The position numbers and the translations under genes are program-made. From Olleya sp. Hel_I_94 (GTDB lineage: Bacteria; Bacteroidota; Bacteroidia; Flavobacteriales; Flavobacteriaceae), in assembly GCF_007827365.1 (NCBI RefSeq), contig NZ_VISI01000002.1, positions 2,423,001 through 2,487,000 of the forward strand: a DNA stretch of 64,000 bases. The letters run 5' to 3'. Below are positions 28,122-37,282 of the stretch, piece by piece. Numbering within the stretch: position 1 is the first letter of the stretch; every line of letters starts with the position of its first letter. Below the pieces are notes generated by a model. It was not told the origin of the DNA. It did no database searches and saw nothing but the letters and a program-made list of their open reading frames with translations.

Positions 28122-29125
28122 TGTTAGACGGGATTACATTTTTAAATAAAGAATTTTTCTGGCTGTTACTGGCATTGCCATTAGCAATAGTTTGGTATGT
28201 TTTTAAGCACAAACAGCAAAACGCAGAACTAAAAATATCTAGCCTTAAAGGGTTTAAAATTACTAATTCTTGGCTGCCAAAATTAAAACATTTATTATTT
28301 GCTTTGCGCCTTTTGGCTTTAGGTGTTTTAATAGTTGCATTAGCAAGACCACGCACATCAGAGACTAACACAAAAACCAAAACAACTAGAGGTATAGATA
28401 TTGTTATGGCAATTGACGTATCTGCAAGTATGTTAGCAAAAGATTTAAAACCTAATAGGTTAGAAGCGCTAAAAAATGTGGCTTCAAAATTTATAAAAGG
28501 AAGACCAAATGATAGAATAGGTTTGGTGGAATATGCAGGAGAAAGTTACACAAAAACACCAATTACTAGTGATAAGTCAATAGTTTTAAATTCACTTGAG
28601 GATATTAAATACAATACCATTATAGAAGGTGGTACAGCAATTGGAATGGGCTTAGCAACAGCTGTTAACAGATTAAAAGATAGTAAAGCTAAAAGTAAAG
28701 TCATTATACTATTAACAGATGGAGTCAATAATTCTGGTGTGTTAAATCCAAAAATTGCTAGTGAGCTGGCTATAGAGTTTAATATAAAAGTATATACTAT
28801 TGGTCTTGGTACTAACGGTATGGCTTTGTCACCAGTGTCTGCGTTGTCAAATGGTAGATTTCAGTATGATAGAGTCCAAGTAGAAATTGATGAAGATTTA
28901 CTAAAAGATATTGCTAAAGTTACTGGAGGACAATATTTTAGAGCCACTAATAATCAAAAATTAGAGCAAATCTATACTGAGATTAATAAGCTTGAAAAAA
29001 CAGAAATTGATGAAATTAAATTTACAACTTACCAAGAGCATTTTAGACCCTTTGTTTGGATTGCAGGACTGTTATTGTTAATTGAGTTTTTAATCAGAAT
29101 AACACTATTTAGAAGCTTTGTATAA
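28121..29125 (+). CDS. batA: BatA, von Willebrand factor A membrane protein
   Basis: 334 residues. Transmembrane helices lie near residues 12-28 and 58-75 and at the C-terminus (about 308-330), with a vWA domain between. The MIDAS DVSASM (Asp99, Ser101, Ser103), the threonine in GGTAIGMG and LLTDGVNN are all present, so the metal site is complete. It belongs to the Bat complex of the cell envelope, named from oxygen tolerance in Bacteroides. The start overlaps the preceding stop by one base. Confidence 0.92.
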   Translation: MLDGITFLNKEFFWLLLALPLAIVWYVFKHKQQNAELKISSLKGFKITNSWLPKLKHLLFALRLLALGVLIVALARPRTSETNTKTKTTRGIDIVMAIDVSASMLAKDLKPNRLEALKNVASKFIKGRPNDRIGLVEYAGESYTKTPITSDKSIVLNSLEDIKYNTIIEGGTAIGMGLATAVNRLKDSKAKSKVIILLTDGVNNSGVLNPKIASELAIEFNIKVYTIGLGTNGMALSPVSALSNGRFQYDRVQVEIDEDLLKDIAKVTGGQYFRATNNQKLEQIYTEINKLEKTEIDEIKFTTYQEHFRPFVWIAGLLLLIEFLIRITLFRSFV

Positions 29126-29214
29126 ATGATTAATATAAAGCAATTGTAAAAAGTTTAAAATAAAAAGATAGTTAGCATAAATAATAATGTTGGTTAGCTT
29201 AAAATAAAAAATAA

Positions 29215-30252
29215 ATGTTTCAATTAGAAGAAAAAATATGGTTTTGGACACTACTGGTAATTCCAGTATTAGTGCTCTTCTTTTTATTGCTACTATTATG
29301 GAAAAAGCAAACACAAAAAAGATTTGCAAACGCAGCGCTTTTAAAGCGACTTAGTCCTAATAAATCAATATTTAAATCGGTATTAAAATTAGTTGTTTTA
29401 TGCTTAGCTTTTGCTAGTTTAACCTTAGCTTTAGTAAACCCAAAAGTTGGTACAAGTCTAGAGACTGTAAAACGAGAAGGTGTAGATATTGTGTTTGCGG
29501 TAGATGTTTCTAAAAGTATGTTGGCAGAAGACATTAAGCCAAACAGATTAGAAAAATCACAACAATTAGTCTCTAAAATTATTGATAAACTAGGTAGCGA
29601 TCGTGTGGGTATTATCGCTTACGCAGGAAAAGCATTTCCGCAATTACCAATAACAACAGACTATTCTGCAGCAAAAATGTTTTTGCAAAACCTAAATACT
29701 GATATGCTATCCTCTCAAGGTACTGCAATTAATGAGGCAATTAACCTTGCAAAAACCTATTATGACGATGACCAACAGACAAATCGTGTTTTAGTAATTT
29801 TGTCTGATGGAGAAGACCACAGTGAAGCTGCAGTCCAAGTTGCAGAAGAAGCTAGTAAAGAAGGCATAAAGATTTTCACCATTGGTGTTGGAGACGTTAA
29901 TGGAGGACCAATACCTTTAAGACGTAACGGAGTCCTGCTTAACTATAAAAAAGATAAACAAGGCGAAACCGTTATTACTAAACTAGACGAGGACACATTA
30001 AAAAACATAGCTAATCAGGCAAATGGTACTTACATAAATGGTGCGATAACAGACAAAGTTGTAAATCAAATGACGGACATTTTAAATAAAATGGATAAAA
30101 CAGAATTTGAAGCTAAGCAAGTCGCTAATTTTGAAAGTAGATTTCAATGGTTTTTAGGTTTAGCTATCTTACTACTTTTTATAGATATTTTCTTGTTAGA
30201 AAGAAAAACAGCTTGGCTGAAAAAATTAAATCTATTTAACGAGAATTTATAA
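29215..30252 (+). CDS. batB: BatB, von Willebrand factor A membrane protein
   Basis: 345 residues, same architecture as BatA: N-terminal helix pair, vWA domain with MIDAS DVSKSM (Asp97, Ser99, Ser101), SQGTAINEA and ILSDGEDHSEA, and a C-terminal helix (FLGLAILLLFIDIFLLE). It is a paralogue of the upstream gene. The 89-bp gap to batA is the widest early gap of the operon; a promoter-like box follows this gene. Confidence 0.92.
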   Translation: MFQLEEKIWFWTLLVIPVLVLFFLLLLLWKKQTQKRFANAALLKRLSPNKSIFKSVLKLVVLCLAFASLTLALVNPKVGTSLETVKREGVDIVFAVDVSKSMLAEDIKPNRLEKSQQLVSKIIDKLGSDRVGIIAYAGKAFPQLPITTDYSAAKMFLQNLNTDMLSSQGTAINEAINLAKTYYDDDQQTNRVLVILSDGEDHSEAAVQVAEEASKEGIKIFTIGVGDVNGGPIPLRRNGVLLNYKKDKQGETVITKLDEDTLKNIANQANGTYINGAITDKVVNQMTDILNKMDKTEFEAKQVANFESRFQWFLGLAILLLFIDIFLLERKTAWLKKLNLFNENL

Positions 30253-30257
30253 AACCC

Positions 30258-30292
30258 TTAACATCAACAATTGCAAGCCTTTAGTATATTTG
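30258..30292 (+). promoter_or_regulatory. Putative promoter in front of batC
   Basis: TATATTTG at 30285-30292 fits the Bacteroidota -7 consensus TAnnTTTG; TTAAC lies at 30258-30262, 22 bases upstream, about where the -33 element belongs. The start of batC is 17 bases downstream. It suggests extra transcription of batC-D-E. Confidence 0.45.
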
Positions 30293-30309
30293 CGAGTTAT
30301 TTAATTTAA

Positions 30310-31149
30310 ATGAAACACTTTTTAACATACATATTTTTATTGGTATCCTTATCAATCTTAGCTCAAGATAATACGGAAGATAAAGCTATAATTAAACAAA
30401 AGTTAGAAGCTCAAGGTTATACTGCTCAAGCTAATGCTTTAGCAAATAATGACGATTTTGTTGAAGCCGAAATGGAATACCGTAAAGCATTATCTTTAGA
30501 ACCAAAGCAAGCAGCAGGTGCTTATAATTTGGGGACTCAGTATTTTAAAAAAGGAGACTTTGAAGAGTCATTATACAGACACCAGCAAGCAGCTAAAAAT
30601 GCCACCTCTAAAGAAGAAAAACATAAAGCCTTCCATAATATAGGAAACATACTAATGGAAGAAAAAAAGTGCAAAGAAGCGGTTGAAGCTTACAAAAGCG
30701 CTTTAAGAAACAATCCGTCAGATGATGAAACGCGCTATAATTTTGCATTAGCAAAAGAGTGTGCAAAACAGCAAGAGGACGACAAGCCTCAGGAAGACGA
30801 TAAAGACGGAGAAAACGATAAAGATAAAGATCAAAATAAAGACGAAGATCAAAAAGAAAATAACGAGAAAGAGCAAGAAGATAAAAATAAAGACGATCAA
30901 GGAGAGCAAGACAAAAAAGAAGGTGATCAAGATAAGGATGAAGATGGTAATCCTAAAGATGATCAAAAAAACGATCCCAAAGAAGGTGACCAAAAAAACG
31001 AACAAAATCAACCACAACCAGGTCAAATGTCACCACAGCAAATAAAAAACTTGCTAGAAGCCATGAATAACCAAGAGCAAAAAGTACAAGAAAAAATAAA
31101 TGCAGAAAAGGTTAAAGGCGTAAAACAACAAACAGATAAAGATTGGTAA
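30310..31149 (+). CDS. batC: BatC, TPR protein with charged C-terminal tail
   Basis: 279 residues. A signal peptide (about 1-18, LVSLSILAQ) is followed by tetratricopeptide repeats at about 35-150 (AEMEYRKALSLEPKQAAGAY, KEAVEAYKSALRNNPSDDE). Residues ~150-240 are almost pure Asp, Glu, Lys, Gln and Asn (for example KDGENDKDKDQNKDEDQ), then a Pro/Gln-rich end with SPQQIKNLLEAMNNQEQ. This is the usual BatC layout; the TPR part should be in the periplasm and bind other Bat proteins. Confidence 0.9.
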   Translation: MKHFLTYIFLLVSLSILAQDNTEDKAIIKQKLEAQGYTAQANALANNDDFVEAEMEYRKALSLEPKQAAGAYNLGTQYFKKGDFEESLYRHQQAAKNATSKEEKHKAFHNIGNILMEEKKCKEAVEAYKSALRNNPSDDETRYNFALAKECAKQQEDDKPQEDDKDGENDKDKDQNKDEDQKENNEKEQEDKNKDDQGEQDKKEGDQDKDEDGNPKDDQKNDPKEGDQKNEQNQPQPGQMSPQQIKNLLEAMNNQEQKVQEKINAEKVKGVKQQTDKDW

Positions 31150-31175
31150 CTAACATTTTATATTGTATTAATTAG

Positions 31176-32960
31176 ATGAAATTACTGAAACACATATGTA
31201 TCCTTTTATTAGCCTGTACAACAAGTTTTACTTTTGCACAAGATGAAGATGCGGTTCAGTTTCAAGCAAAAGTTAGTAAAAAAAGATTAGGCTTAAATGA
31301 GCGTTTGCGTGTTGATTTTCAAATGAATAAAGATGGTGACAACTTTGTGCCACCTAGTTTTTCAGATTTTATTGTAGTTGGTGGACCAAATCAATCGGTT
31401 AGCAACTCTTGGAATGGTAAAACAAGACGTTTTACTAAAATTTACAGTTACTTTTTAGCGCCTAAACAAATGGGTACGTTTTCTATAAATCAAGCTAAAA
31501 TCGAGATTGATGGTCAAGAGTATAAAACATCACCAATAAGTATTACAGTTACAAAAGCTATTGAGAAGCCTGAAGATCCAAACGATCCAGATTATTTATT
31601 ACAAGAACATATCCATTTAGTTGCAGAAGTATCTAATACTAATCCTTATCTAAACCAGCCCATAAGTGTTGTTTATAAGTTATACGTTTCGCCAACCGTT
31701 GGAATTAGTAATTACAGAGAAATTGAAAGTCCAGTTTATAATGGTTTTTGGAGCCAGAGCATGGATGATCAGAGAATAAAAGCTCAAAACGGAACTTATA
31801 AAGGTGAAGATTATAGATTTGTAACACTACGTAAAACCGTTTTATACCCTCAAAAAACCGGGAAATTAGTCTTAGAGCCATTAAGTTTGGATCTTACTAT
31901 AGACGTGCCAACCAATAGACGAGACATTTTTGGTAATCGTATAAAAACACAAGCACACAGAACAATTACTGCAAGCGTTAGAACAATTAATGTAAAACCT
32001 TTACCAGAAGAGGGTAAACCAGATAATTTTACAGGAGCAGTTGGTGATTTTGTGTTTAGTTTGACAACAACAAAAAACAGTCTTAATGCAACGGAATCTC
32101 TACAAGCTAAAATTGAGGTTTCTGGTCAAGGAAATTTAAAATTGTTTGAGCTGCCAAAGTTAACAACGCCAAGTACTTTAGAGGTTTATGAGCCGGAACA
32201 TCAGGAAAATGTTAGGACCAACATGGCAGGTATGCAAGGTAATATTTCAGACCTATATACGGTTGTGCCTCAATATAAAGGTAAGTTTCCGATTCCTCCA
32301 GTTAGTTTTTCTTATTTCGACTTAAAAACCGAAACATATAAGCAAATTAGCTCTGATGAAATAGTAATAAATGTATTAGAAGGACCAGTTTATGCAGAAG
32401 CGGATAATAAATTACCTGTGTCTAGTAATGGTAAACAACCTGTCGTTTTAAATGAAAATCAATTCGCATTTATTAAAACAGATTCAAACTTTACAGCTAT
32501 TCAAAACGATACTTTTTTAAACTCGACTATATTTTGGACTAGTCTTTTAGGACCTTTATTAGCAATTCCATTAGCCTTATTTTACAGAAGAAAACGAGAA
32601 GAGCGATCGGCAGATGTAACAGGGAACAAAAAACGTAAAGCAGATAAGTTGGCTAAAAAGTATTTAACTGAAGCTAAAAAAGCACTAGGCCAAAAAGAAG
32701 CATTTTATGTTGCGCTAGAAAAAGCTTTGCACAATTATCTTAAAGGTAGACTTAATATAGAAACCTCAGATTTAAGCAAAGAAAAGATTGCAAAATTATT
32801 ATCCGATAGACAAGTAGATAGCCAGGTGATTGTAGCTTTTGAAGCGATTTTAGAAAATTGCGAATTAGCAAGGTATACGCCAATTACTAACGTTACAATG
32901 CAGCAAGATTATGACAAAGCAGCAACAACAATTAATTTAATAGACAAACAGATTAAGTAG
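31176..32960 (+). CDS. batD: BatD family protein (oxygen tolerance)
   Basis: 594 residues. After a signal peptide ending TSFTFA, repeated Ig-like domains begin with VQFQAKVSKKRLGLNERLRV, the BatD signature. A transmembrane helix near 449-465 (FWTSLLGPLLAIPLALFYR) is followed by a cytoplasmic helical tail (ADKLAKKYLTEAKKAL, YVALEKALHNYLKGRL). BatD is an envelope protein of the Bat complex. It lies 26 bp after batC. Confidence 0.92.
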   Translation: MKLLKHICILLLACTTSFTFAQDEDAVQFQAKVSKKRLGLNERLRVDFQMNKDGDNFVPPSFSDFIVVGGPNQSVSNSWNGKTRRFTKIYSYFLAPKQMGTFSINQAKIEIDGQEYKTSPISITVTKAIEKPEDPNDPDYLLQEHIHLVAEVSNTNPYLNQPISVVYKLYVSPTVGISNYREIESPVYNGFWSQSMDDQRIKAQNGTYKGEDYRFVTLRKTVLYPQKTGKLVLEPLSLDLTIDVPTNRRDIFGNRIKTQAHRTITASVRTINVKPLPEEGKPDNFTGAVGDFVFSLTTTKNSLNATESLQAKIEVSGQGNLKLFELPKLTTPSTLEVYEPEHQENVRTNMAGMQGNISDLYTVVPQYKGKFPIPPVSFSYFDLKTETYKQISSDEIVINVLEGPVYAEADNKLPVSSNGKQPVVLNENQFAFIKTDSNFTAIQNDTFLNSTIFWTSLLGPLLAIPLALFYRRKREERSADVTGNKKRKADKLAKKYLTEAKKALGQKEAFYVALEKALHNYLKGRLNIETSDLSKEKIAKLLSDRQVDSQVIVAFEAILENCELARYTPITNVTMQQDYDKAATTINLIDKQIK

Positions 32961-33031
32961 TGTTAATACATACTGAAAGCTAGATTTGACTCATTATTAA
33001 GTAAAATATATTAAGGCAGAAAGCGGATTAC

Positions 33032-33787
33032 ATGAAACATTTACTTTACATATTATTTTTTTTCATAGGAAACTTGGTGGCTCAAAACCAATCCGTTTTT
33101 GAGCAAGCCAATGCGTTATATACAGAAGGTAAATTTGAAGATGCTATTACAAAGTACCAAGCAATATTAGACACCAAACAGCACTCTGCAGAGTTGTATT
33201 ACAATCTAGCTAATGCACATTATAAGTTAAATAATATAGCACCTAGCATTTATTATTATGAAAAAGCTTTGCAGTTAAAACCCAACGACACTGAGATACT
33301 TAATAACATCGCATATGCTAAAAATATGACTGTGGATGCCATACAAGAGGTTCCGCAATTAGGTATGTCTAGATTTTTTAATAAGTTAACCAATGCCTTT
33401 GCTTTTGATGATTGGGCTAAAATAGCTATAGGCTTTATTTTAGCATTTGTAGTGTTATTTTTGGTATACTATTTTACAGATAGTACGACTCGTAAAAGAG
33501 CAGCTTTTAGCTCTAGTGTCGTATTTTTATTTTTATCTTTAATAAGTTTAGGTTTAGCGTTTCAAAAACAGACACTAGACAAAAAAGATAATCCAGCAAT
33601 AGTATTTGCTCAAAAAAGCGAAGTTAAAACTGAGCCAAATAGCGTAGGGACTGACGCTTTTGTATTACATGAAGGTACTAAAGTACAAGTATTAGACACT
33701 ATTAATGATTGGAAAAAAATTAAAATAGCAGACGGTAAAACAGGTTGGATATTATCCAACGACATAAAGCTGTTAAATAATTTTTAA
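33032..33787 (+). CDS. batE: BatE, TPR and SH3-like domain protein
   Basis: 251 residues. A signal peptide (about 1-17) is followed by two TPR units (FEQANALYTEGKFEDAITKY and LYYNLANAHYKLNNIAPSIY), two transmembrane helices (about 133-152 and 160-180) and a C-terminal bacterial SH3-like domain (LHEGTKVQVLDTINDWKKI, GKTGWILSNDIKLL). This matches BatE and closes the operon. Confidence 0.9.
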   Translation: MKHLLYILFFFIGNLVAQNQSVFEQANALYTEGKFEDAITKYQAILDTKQHSAELYYNLANAHYKLNNIAPSIYYYEKALQLKPNDTEILNNIAYAKNMTVDAIQEVPQLGMSRFFNKLTNAFAFDDWAKIAIGFILAFVVLFLVYYFTDSTTRKRAAFSSSVVFLFLSLISLGLAFQKQTLDKKDNPAIVFAQKSEVKTEPNSVGTDAFVLHEGTKVQVLDTINDWKKIKIADGKTGWILSNDIKLLNNF

Positions 33788-33794
33788 TTATTCC

Positions 33795-33828
33795 TTAACA
33801 CTAAAATCGTACTTTAGTTATATATTTG
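33795..33828 (+). promoter_or_regulatory. Putative promoter of the small gene ahead of the SulP cluster
   Basis: TATATTTG at 33821-33828 (-7 box) with TTAAC at 33795-33799, a 21-base spacer very like that of the batC promoter. The next start codon is at 33849. Confidence 0.5.
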
Positions 33829-33848
33829 CCTTTCTTATTTAGACAAAT

Positions 33849-34133
33849 ATGCATAAAAAGATAGTTTCCATCTTCTTTACAATTTTATTTTTGGCGCTTA
33901 TAACAGCTCCATCTATAATTATTGTTATGGATGATACTGTGGATGTATCTGTGTTTTATAGTTTGTCAGAAGAAGAGGAAGAGCACAAAAATGTAAACTT
34001 GACTTTTGTATTAGAAGACACAGAAGATGCCTTTTATGAAGCCTCTAGTATTAATAAGTATTTAGGTTACCACTTCAAAACCTATCCTAAACCACACCTT
34101 AATTTAATTTCCCCACCTCCCGAATTCATTTAA
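33849..34133 (+). CDS. Small hypothetical membrane or exported protein
   Basis: 94 residues, not assigned to a family by me. An N-terminal hydrophobic segment (IVSIFFTILFLALITAPSIIIV) is followed by a short acidic region (LSEEEEEHKN) and an end KPHLNLISPPPEFI. A good -7 promoter box 20 bp upstream and codon use like its neighbours support a real gene. It lies between the Bat operon and the first SulP gene (88 bp) on the same strand. Its function is unknown; a tie to the transporter is only positional. Confidence 0.65.
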   Translation: MHKKIVSIFFTILFLALITAPSIIIVMDDTVDVSVFYSLSEEEEEHKNVNLTFVLEDTEDAFYEASSINKYLGYHFKTYPKPHLNLISPPPEFI

Positions 34134-34221
34134 TAATAAATTAGTCGGACTATTAGTCCATTTAAAATAATTATTAAAATATTACCAATAACAACTGTTA
34201 TTGGTACAAATGAATTTATAT

Positions 34222-35799
34222 ATGTTTAAAACATTAAAAAATGACTTACCAGCGAGTATAGTCGTGTTTTTTGTAGCATTACCTTTATGTTTAGGTATTG
34301 CTTTAGCAAGTGGTGCGCCACTTTTTTCTGGTCTAATTGCCGGAATAATTGGTGGAGTTGTAGTAGGAGCTTTAAGTGGTTCTAAAATTGGAGTAAGTGG
34401 TCCTGCAGCAGGATTAGCAGCAATAGTATTAACAGCAATTGGTTCATTAGGAGGTTATGAAAACTTTTTAGTAGCAGTTGTATTAGGAGGAATTATTCAA
34501 ATAGTATTTGGTATTTTAAAAGCTGGTATTATTGGATATTACTTTCCGTCATCAGTAATTAAAGGGATGTTAACAGGTATTGGAATCATTATCATTTTAA
34601 AACAAATCCCTCACTTTTTTGGCTACGACGCAGAGCCTGAAGGTGCTGATAGTTTTATTGAAACTTCAGGAGAAAACACCTTTTCTGCAATATTAAATAT
34701 TACAGATAACATTACTATGGGATCAATGACTATTGGTTTAATAGGTTTAGCAATTTTATTATTATGGGATAAAGTATTGTCTAAAAAAGGTAAAGTGTTT
34801 CAAATTGTTCAAGGACCTTTAGTAGCAGTGGTATTAGGTATTGTATTTTTTGTTGTAACACAAGGCTCTAGTTTAGGTATAGCAAACACACATTTAGTTA
34901 GTGTTCCAATTCCAGAAGATTTAGACTCGTTTATAGGACAGTTTAGTTTTCCTAATTTTACAGCAATAACAAATCCTCAGGTTTGGATAGTTGCTTTTAC
35001 AATTGCATTGGTAGCAAGTTTAGAAACGTTACTATGCGTTGAGGCAACAGATAAAATTGATCCAGAAAAAAACGTAACGCCAACTAACAGAGAGTTGTTA
35101 GCTCAAGGAACAGGAAACATCATTTCAGGTTTAATTGGTGGTCTGCCAATTACACAAGTAATCGTACGTAGTTCTGCAAACATCCAATCAGGAGGTCGTA
35201 GTAAAATGTCTGCTATTATTCATGGTTTTTTATTATTAATTTCAGTAGTATTAATTCCTAAATTGTTAAACATGATTCCTTTATCTGTTTTAGCAGCAAT
35301 CTTATTAATTGTAGGATATAAGCTAGCAAAACCAGGTTTATTCAAAAAAATGTATGACATGGGTTGGAAGCAATTTGTACCATTTGTAGTAACAGTTGCA
35401 GGTATTGTCTTTATTGATTTATTATGGGGAATTGGTTTAGGGTTGTTAGTTGGAATTGTAGTAATATTAATTAAAAGCTACCAAAACTCACACTTTCTAC
35501 ACATCGAAGATAATAGTAACGGAAAGCATAAAATTAAAATGACGTTTGCTGAAGAAGTTACTTTTTTCAATAAAGGAGCTATTTTAAAAGAATTAGATAG
35601 CTTACCAAAAGACACGTATTTAGAGCTTGACGTTAGAAAAACTAGATATTTAGATAACGATATTATCGAAATATTAGAAGATTTTGCATTTAAAGCTAAA
35701 GAAAGAAATATTGATATTCAGTTAATATCAGAACGTGGTATAGTTGAAAATCCAGATAGTTTTATCGAGTTTTTTAAACTAAGACCAAAATCAGCATAA
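34222..35799 (+). CDS. SulP family inorganic anion transporter with STAS domain (likely bicarbonate)
   Basis: 525 residues from the ATG at 34222 (MFKTLKNDLPASIVVFF); in-frame starts also occur at 34201 (TTG) and 34210 (ATG), but the family usually begins just before KNDLPASI. About 10-12 membrane helices contain the SulP signature (PLCLGIALASGAPLFSGLIA, SGSKIGVSGPAAGLAAI). A C-terminal STAS-like domain (about 430-520) is divergent. SulP proteins carry sulfate, bicarbonate or other anions by Na+ symport or exchange. Location two genes upstream of a beta-carbonic anhydrase argues for bicarbonate over sulfate; this is inference. Confidence 0.9.
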   Translation: MFKTLKNDLPASIVVFFVALPLCLGIALASGAPLFSGLIAGIIGGVVVGALSGSKIGVSGPAAGLAAIVLTAIGSLGGYENFLVAVVLGGIIQIVFGILKAGIIGYYFPSSVIKGMLTGIGIIIILKQIPHFFGYDAEPEGADSFIETSGENTFSAILNITDNITMGSMTIGLIGLAILLLWDKVLSKKGKVFQIVQGPLVAVVLGIVFFVVTQGSSLGIANTHLVSVPIPEDLDSFIGQFSFPNFTAITNPQVWIVAFTIALVASLETLLCVEATDKIDPEKNVTPTNRELLAQGTGNIISGLIGGLPITQVIVRSSANIQSGGRSKMSAIIHGFLLLISVVLIPKLLNMIPLSVLAAILLIVGYKLAKPGLFKKMYDMGWKQFVPFVVTVAGIVFIDLLWGIGLGLLVGIVVILIKSYQNSHFLHIEDNSNGKHKIKMTFAEEVTFFNKGAILKELDSLPKDTYLELDVRKTRYLDNDIIEILEDFAFKAKERNIDIQLISERGIVENPDSFIEFFKLRPKSA

Positions 35800-35809
35800 A
35801 TTTTAAATC

Positions 35810-36613
35810 ATGAAAAACAATAAATATAAAATATTGTTGCTTTCAGATTTAAATAAGTCGGCAACATCAGAACTGATAAGTACGGTAAGTTTAGCAAGAA
35901 TGTTAGATGGAGACATCACTTTATTTCATGTTAAAAAACCGACTGACATTGTAGAAAGAGAAAGCCAATTATCTGCTATGCGTTCCATTAATGAGGAGCA
36001 TATTTCAACTAATAAAATAATTGAAAACCTGATTAAACCTGTTTGTCAGGAATATCAATTAAATATTGGATATGATGTTGCTATTGGTAATATAAAATTC
36101 GAAATTGAAGCATATATCAAAAACTATCAACCTGATATTATTGTTTTAGGTAAAAGAAAATCTAAAACCATTAACTTTATGGGAGATAATATTACAGATT
36201 ATGTTTTAAAAACACACAAAGGATCAATTATGATTGCAGCACCAAACCAATCGTTGCAACCAAATCAAGAAGCAATGTTGGGTGTTTTAAATACAAACGA
36301 TCAAGCATCAGACACTAATTTTATTGAAAGATTGATTAGTAAAACTAATCAGCCTATTAAAGCATTTAAAATAGTGTCTAAGTTAGAACAATCAAATACA
36401 ACAGCTAATAATAAAACGGTAGAGTATGTATTTGAAAAAGGAGATGGTGCAGTAGATAATGTTTCAAAATATGCTTTAAAAAGCAAAATTAACCTAATGT
36501 GTTTTGATAATGCGCAGCAGCAAAAGTCTAACACTAACATTAAAAGTGTAATAAGTAAACTAAATGTTTCATTATTACTAACAGGACAACAATCAAAAAT
36601 GCTACATAAGTAG
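35810..36613 (+). CDS. Universal stress protein family, two tandem domains
   Basis: 267 residues, cytoplasmic. The first Usp domain (about 1-145) starts YKILLLSDLNKSATSELIST and has IIVLGKRKSKTINFMGDNIT followed by VLKTHKGSIMIAAP, close to the G-x2-G-x9-G-S/T ATP-binding pattern. The second half (about 150-267) is a degenerate copy. It lies 10 bp after the SulP gene and 27 bp before the carbonic anhydrase, so it is part of this operon; Usp next to SulP may regulate transport. Confidence 0.82.
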   Translation: MKNNKYKILLLSDLNKSATSELISTVSLARMLDGDITLFHVKKPTDIVERESQLSAMRSINEEHISTNKIIENLIKPVCQEYQLNIGYDVAIGNIKFEIEAYIKNYQPDIIVLGKRKSKTINFMGDNITDYVLKTHKGSIMIAAPNQSLQPNQEAMLGVLNTNDQASDTNFIERLISKTNQPIKAFKIVSKLEQSNTTANNKTVEYVFEKGDGAVDNVSKYALKSKINLMCFDNAQQQKSNTNIKSVISKLNVSLLLTGQQSKMLHK

Positions 36614-36640
36614 TCATTAATAATATTAAAATACACAAAA

Positions 36641-37267
36641 ATGAAAGCACATACAAAAGAAACTCAGGCAACATTAACACCTGATAAAGCAATACAGTTT
36701 TTAGTAGAAGGAAATGAGAGATTTCAAAACAACCTTAAAGCAAATCGTAACCTTTTAGAGCAGGTTAACGATACTAGTGAAGGACAATTTCCTTTTGCAA
36801 CAATATTAAGTTGTATAGATTCTCGTGTTTCTGCCGAGTTAGTTTTTGATCAAGGTCTTGGAGATATTTTTAGTGTACGTATCGCAGGTAATTTTGTAAA
36901 CGAAGACATCTTAGGGAGTATGGAGTTTGCATGTAAGTTAGCTGGTACAAAAGTTATCGTCGTATTAGGTCACACTAGTTGCGGAGCAGTTAAGGGTGCT
37001 TGTGATCATGCAGAGATGGGTAACTTAACAAAGTTAATCCAAAAAATTACACCAGCTGTAAATGCAGTAACAGAACCTAAAGACGAAAGTTTACGTACCT
37101 CTAAAAACTTAGAGTTTGTAGATGAGGTATCAAAGAAAAACGTGCATTTAACAATAGATAGAATACACGCAGAAAGCCCAATTTTAACAGAAATGGAAAA
37201 AAATGGCGAAATAAAAATCGTTGGTGCTATGTATGATATTAATACAGGAGCAGTAGATTTTTACTAG
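36641..37267 (+). CDS. Beta-carbonic anhydrase
   Basis: 208 residues. Zinc ligands and catalytic dyad are complete: Cys58, Asp60 and Arg62 (ILSCIDSRVSAE), His111 and Cys114 (VLGHTSCGAVKGA). It interconverts CO2 and bicarbonate in the cytoplasm. There is no signal peptide. It sits in the SulP-Usp operon, so it can supply or use the bicarbonate imported by the transporter. A different subtype from the second carbonic anhydrase at 39948, as shown by the different surroundings of the motif. Confidence 0.95.
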   Translation: MKAHTKETQATLTPDKAIQFLVEGNERFQNNLKANRNLLEQVNDTSEGQFPFATILSCIDSRVSAELVFDQGLGDIFSVRIAGNFVNEDILGSMEFACKLAGTKVIVVLGHTSCGAVKGACDHAEMGNLTKLIQKITPAVNAVTEPKDESLRTSKNLEFVDEVSKKNVHLTIDRIHAESPILTEMEKNGEIKIVGAMYDINTGAVDFY

Positions 37268-37282
37268 AAAAAGATAATTTTT

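Noticed and set aside
30748..31045. Open frames opposite and out of frame with the batC charged tail
   Set aside because: The repetitive GA-rich tail gives long Ile/Phe/Leu or Lys/Ile frames in other phases; BatC itself explains the DNA.
34201..34221. Upstream TTG or ATG start for the first SulP gene
   Set aside because: The family begins close to KNDLPASI; the extra residues add nothing recognisable, although ATG 34210 cannot be excluded.
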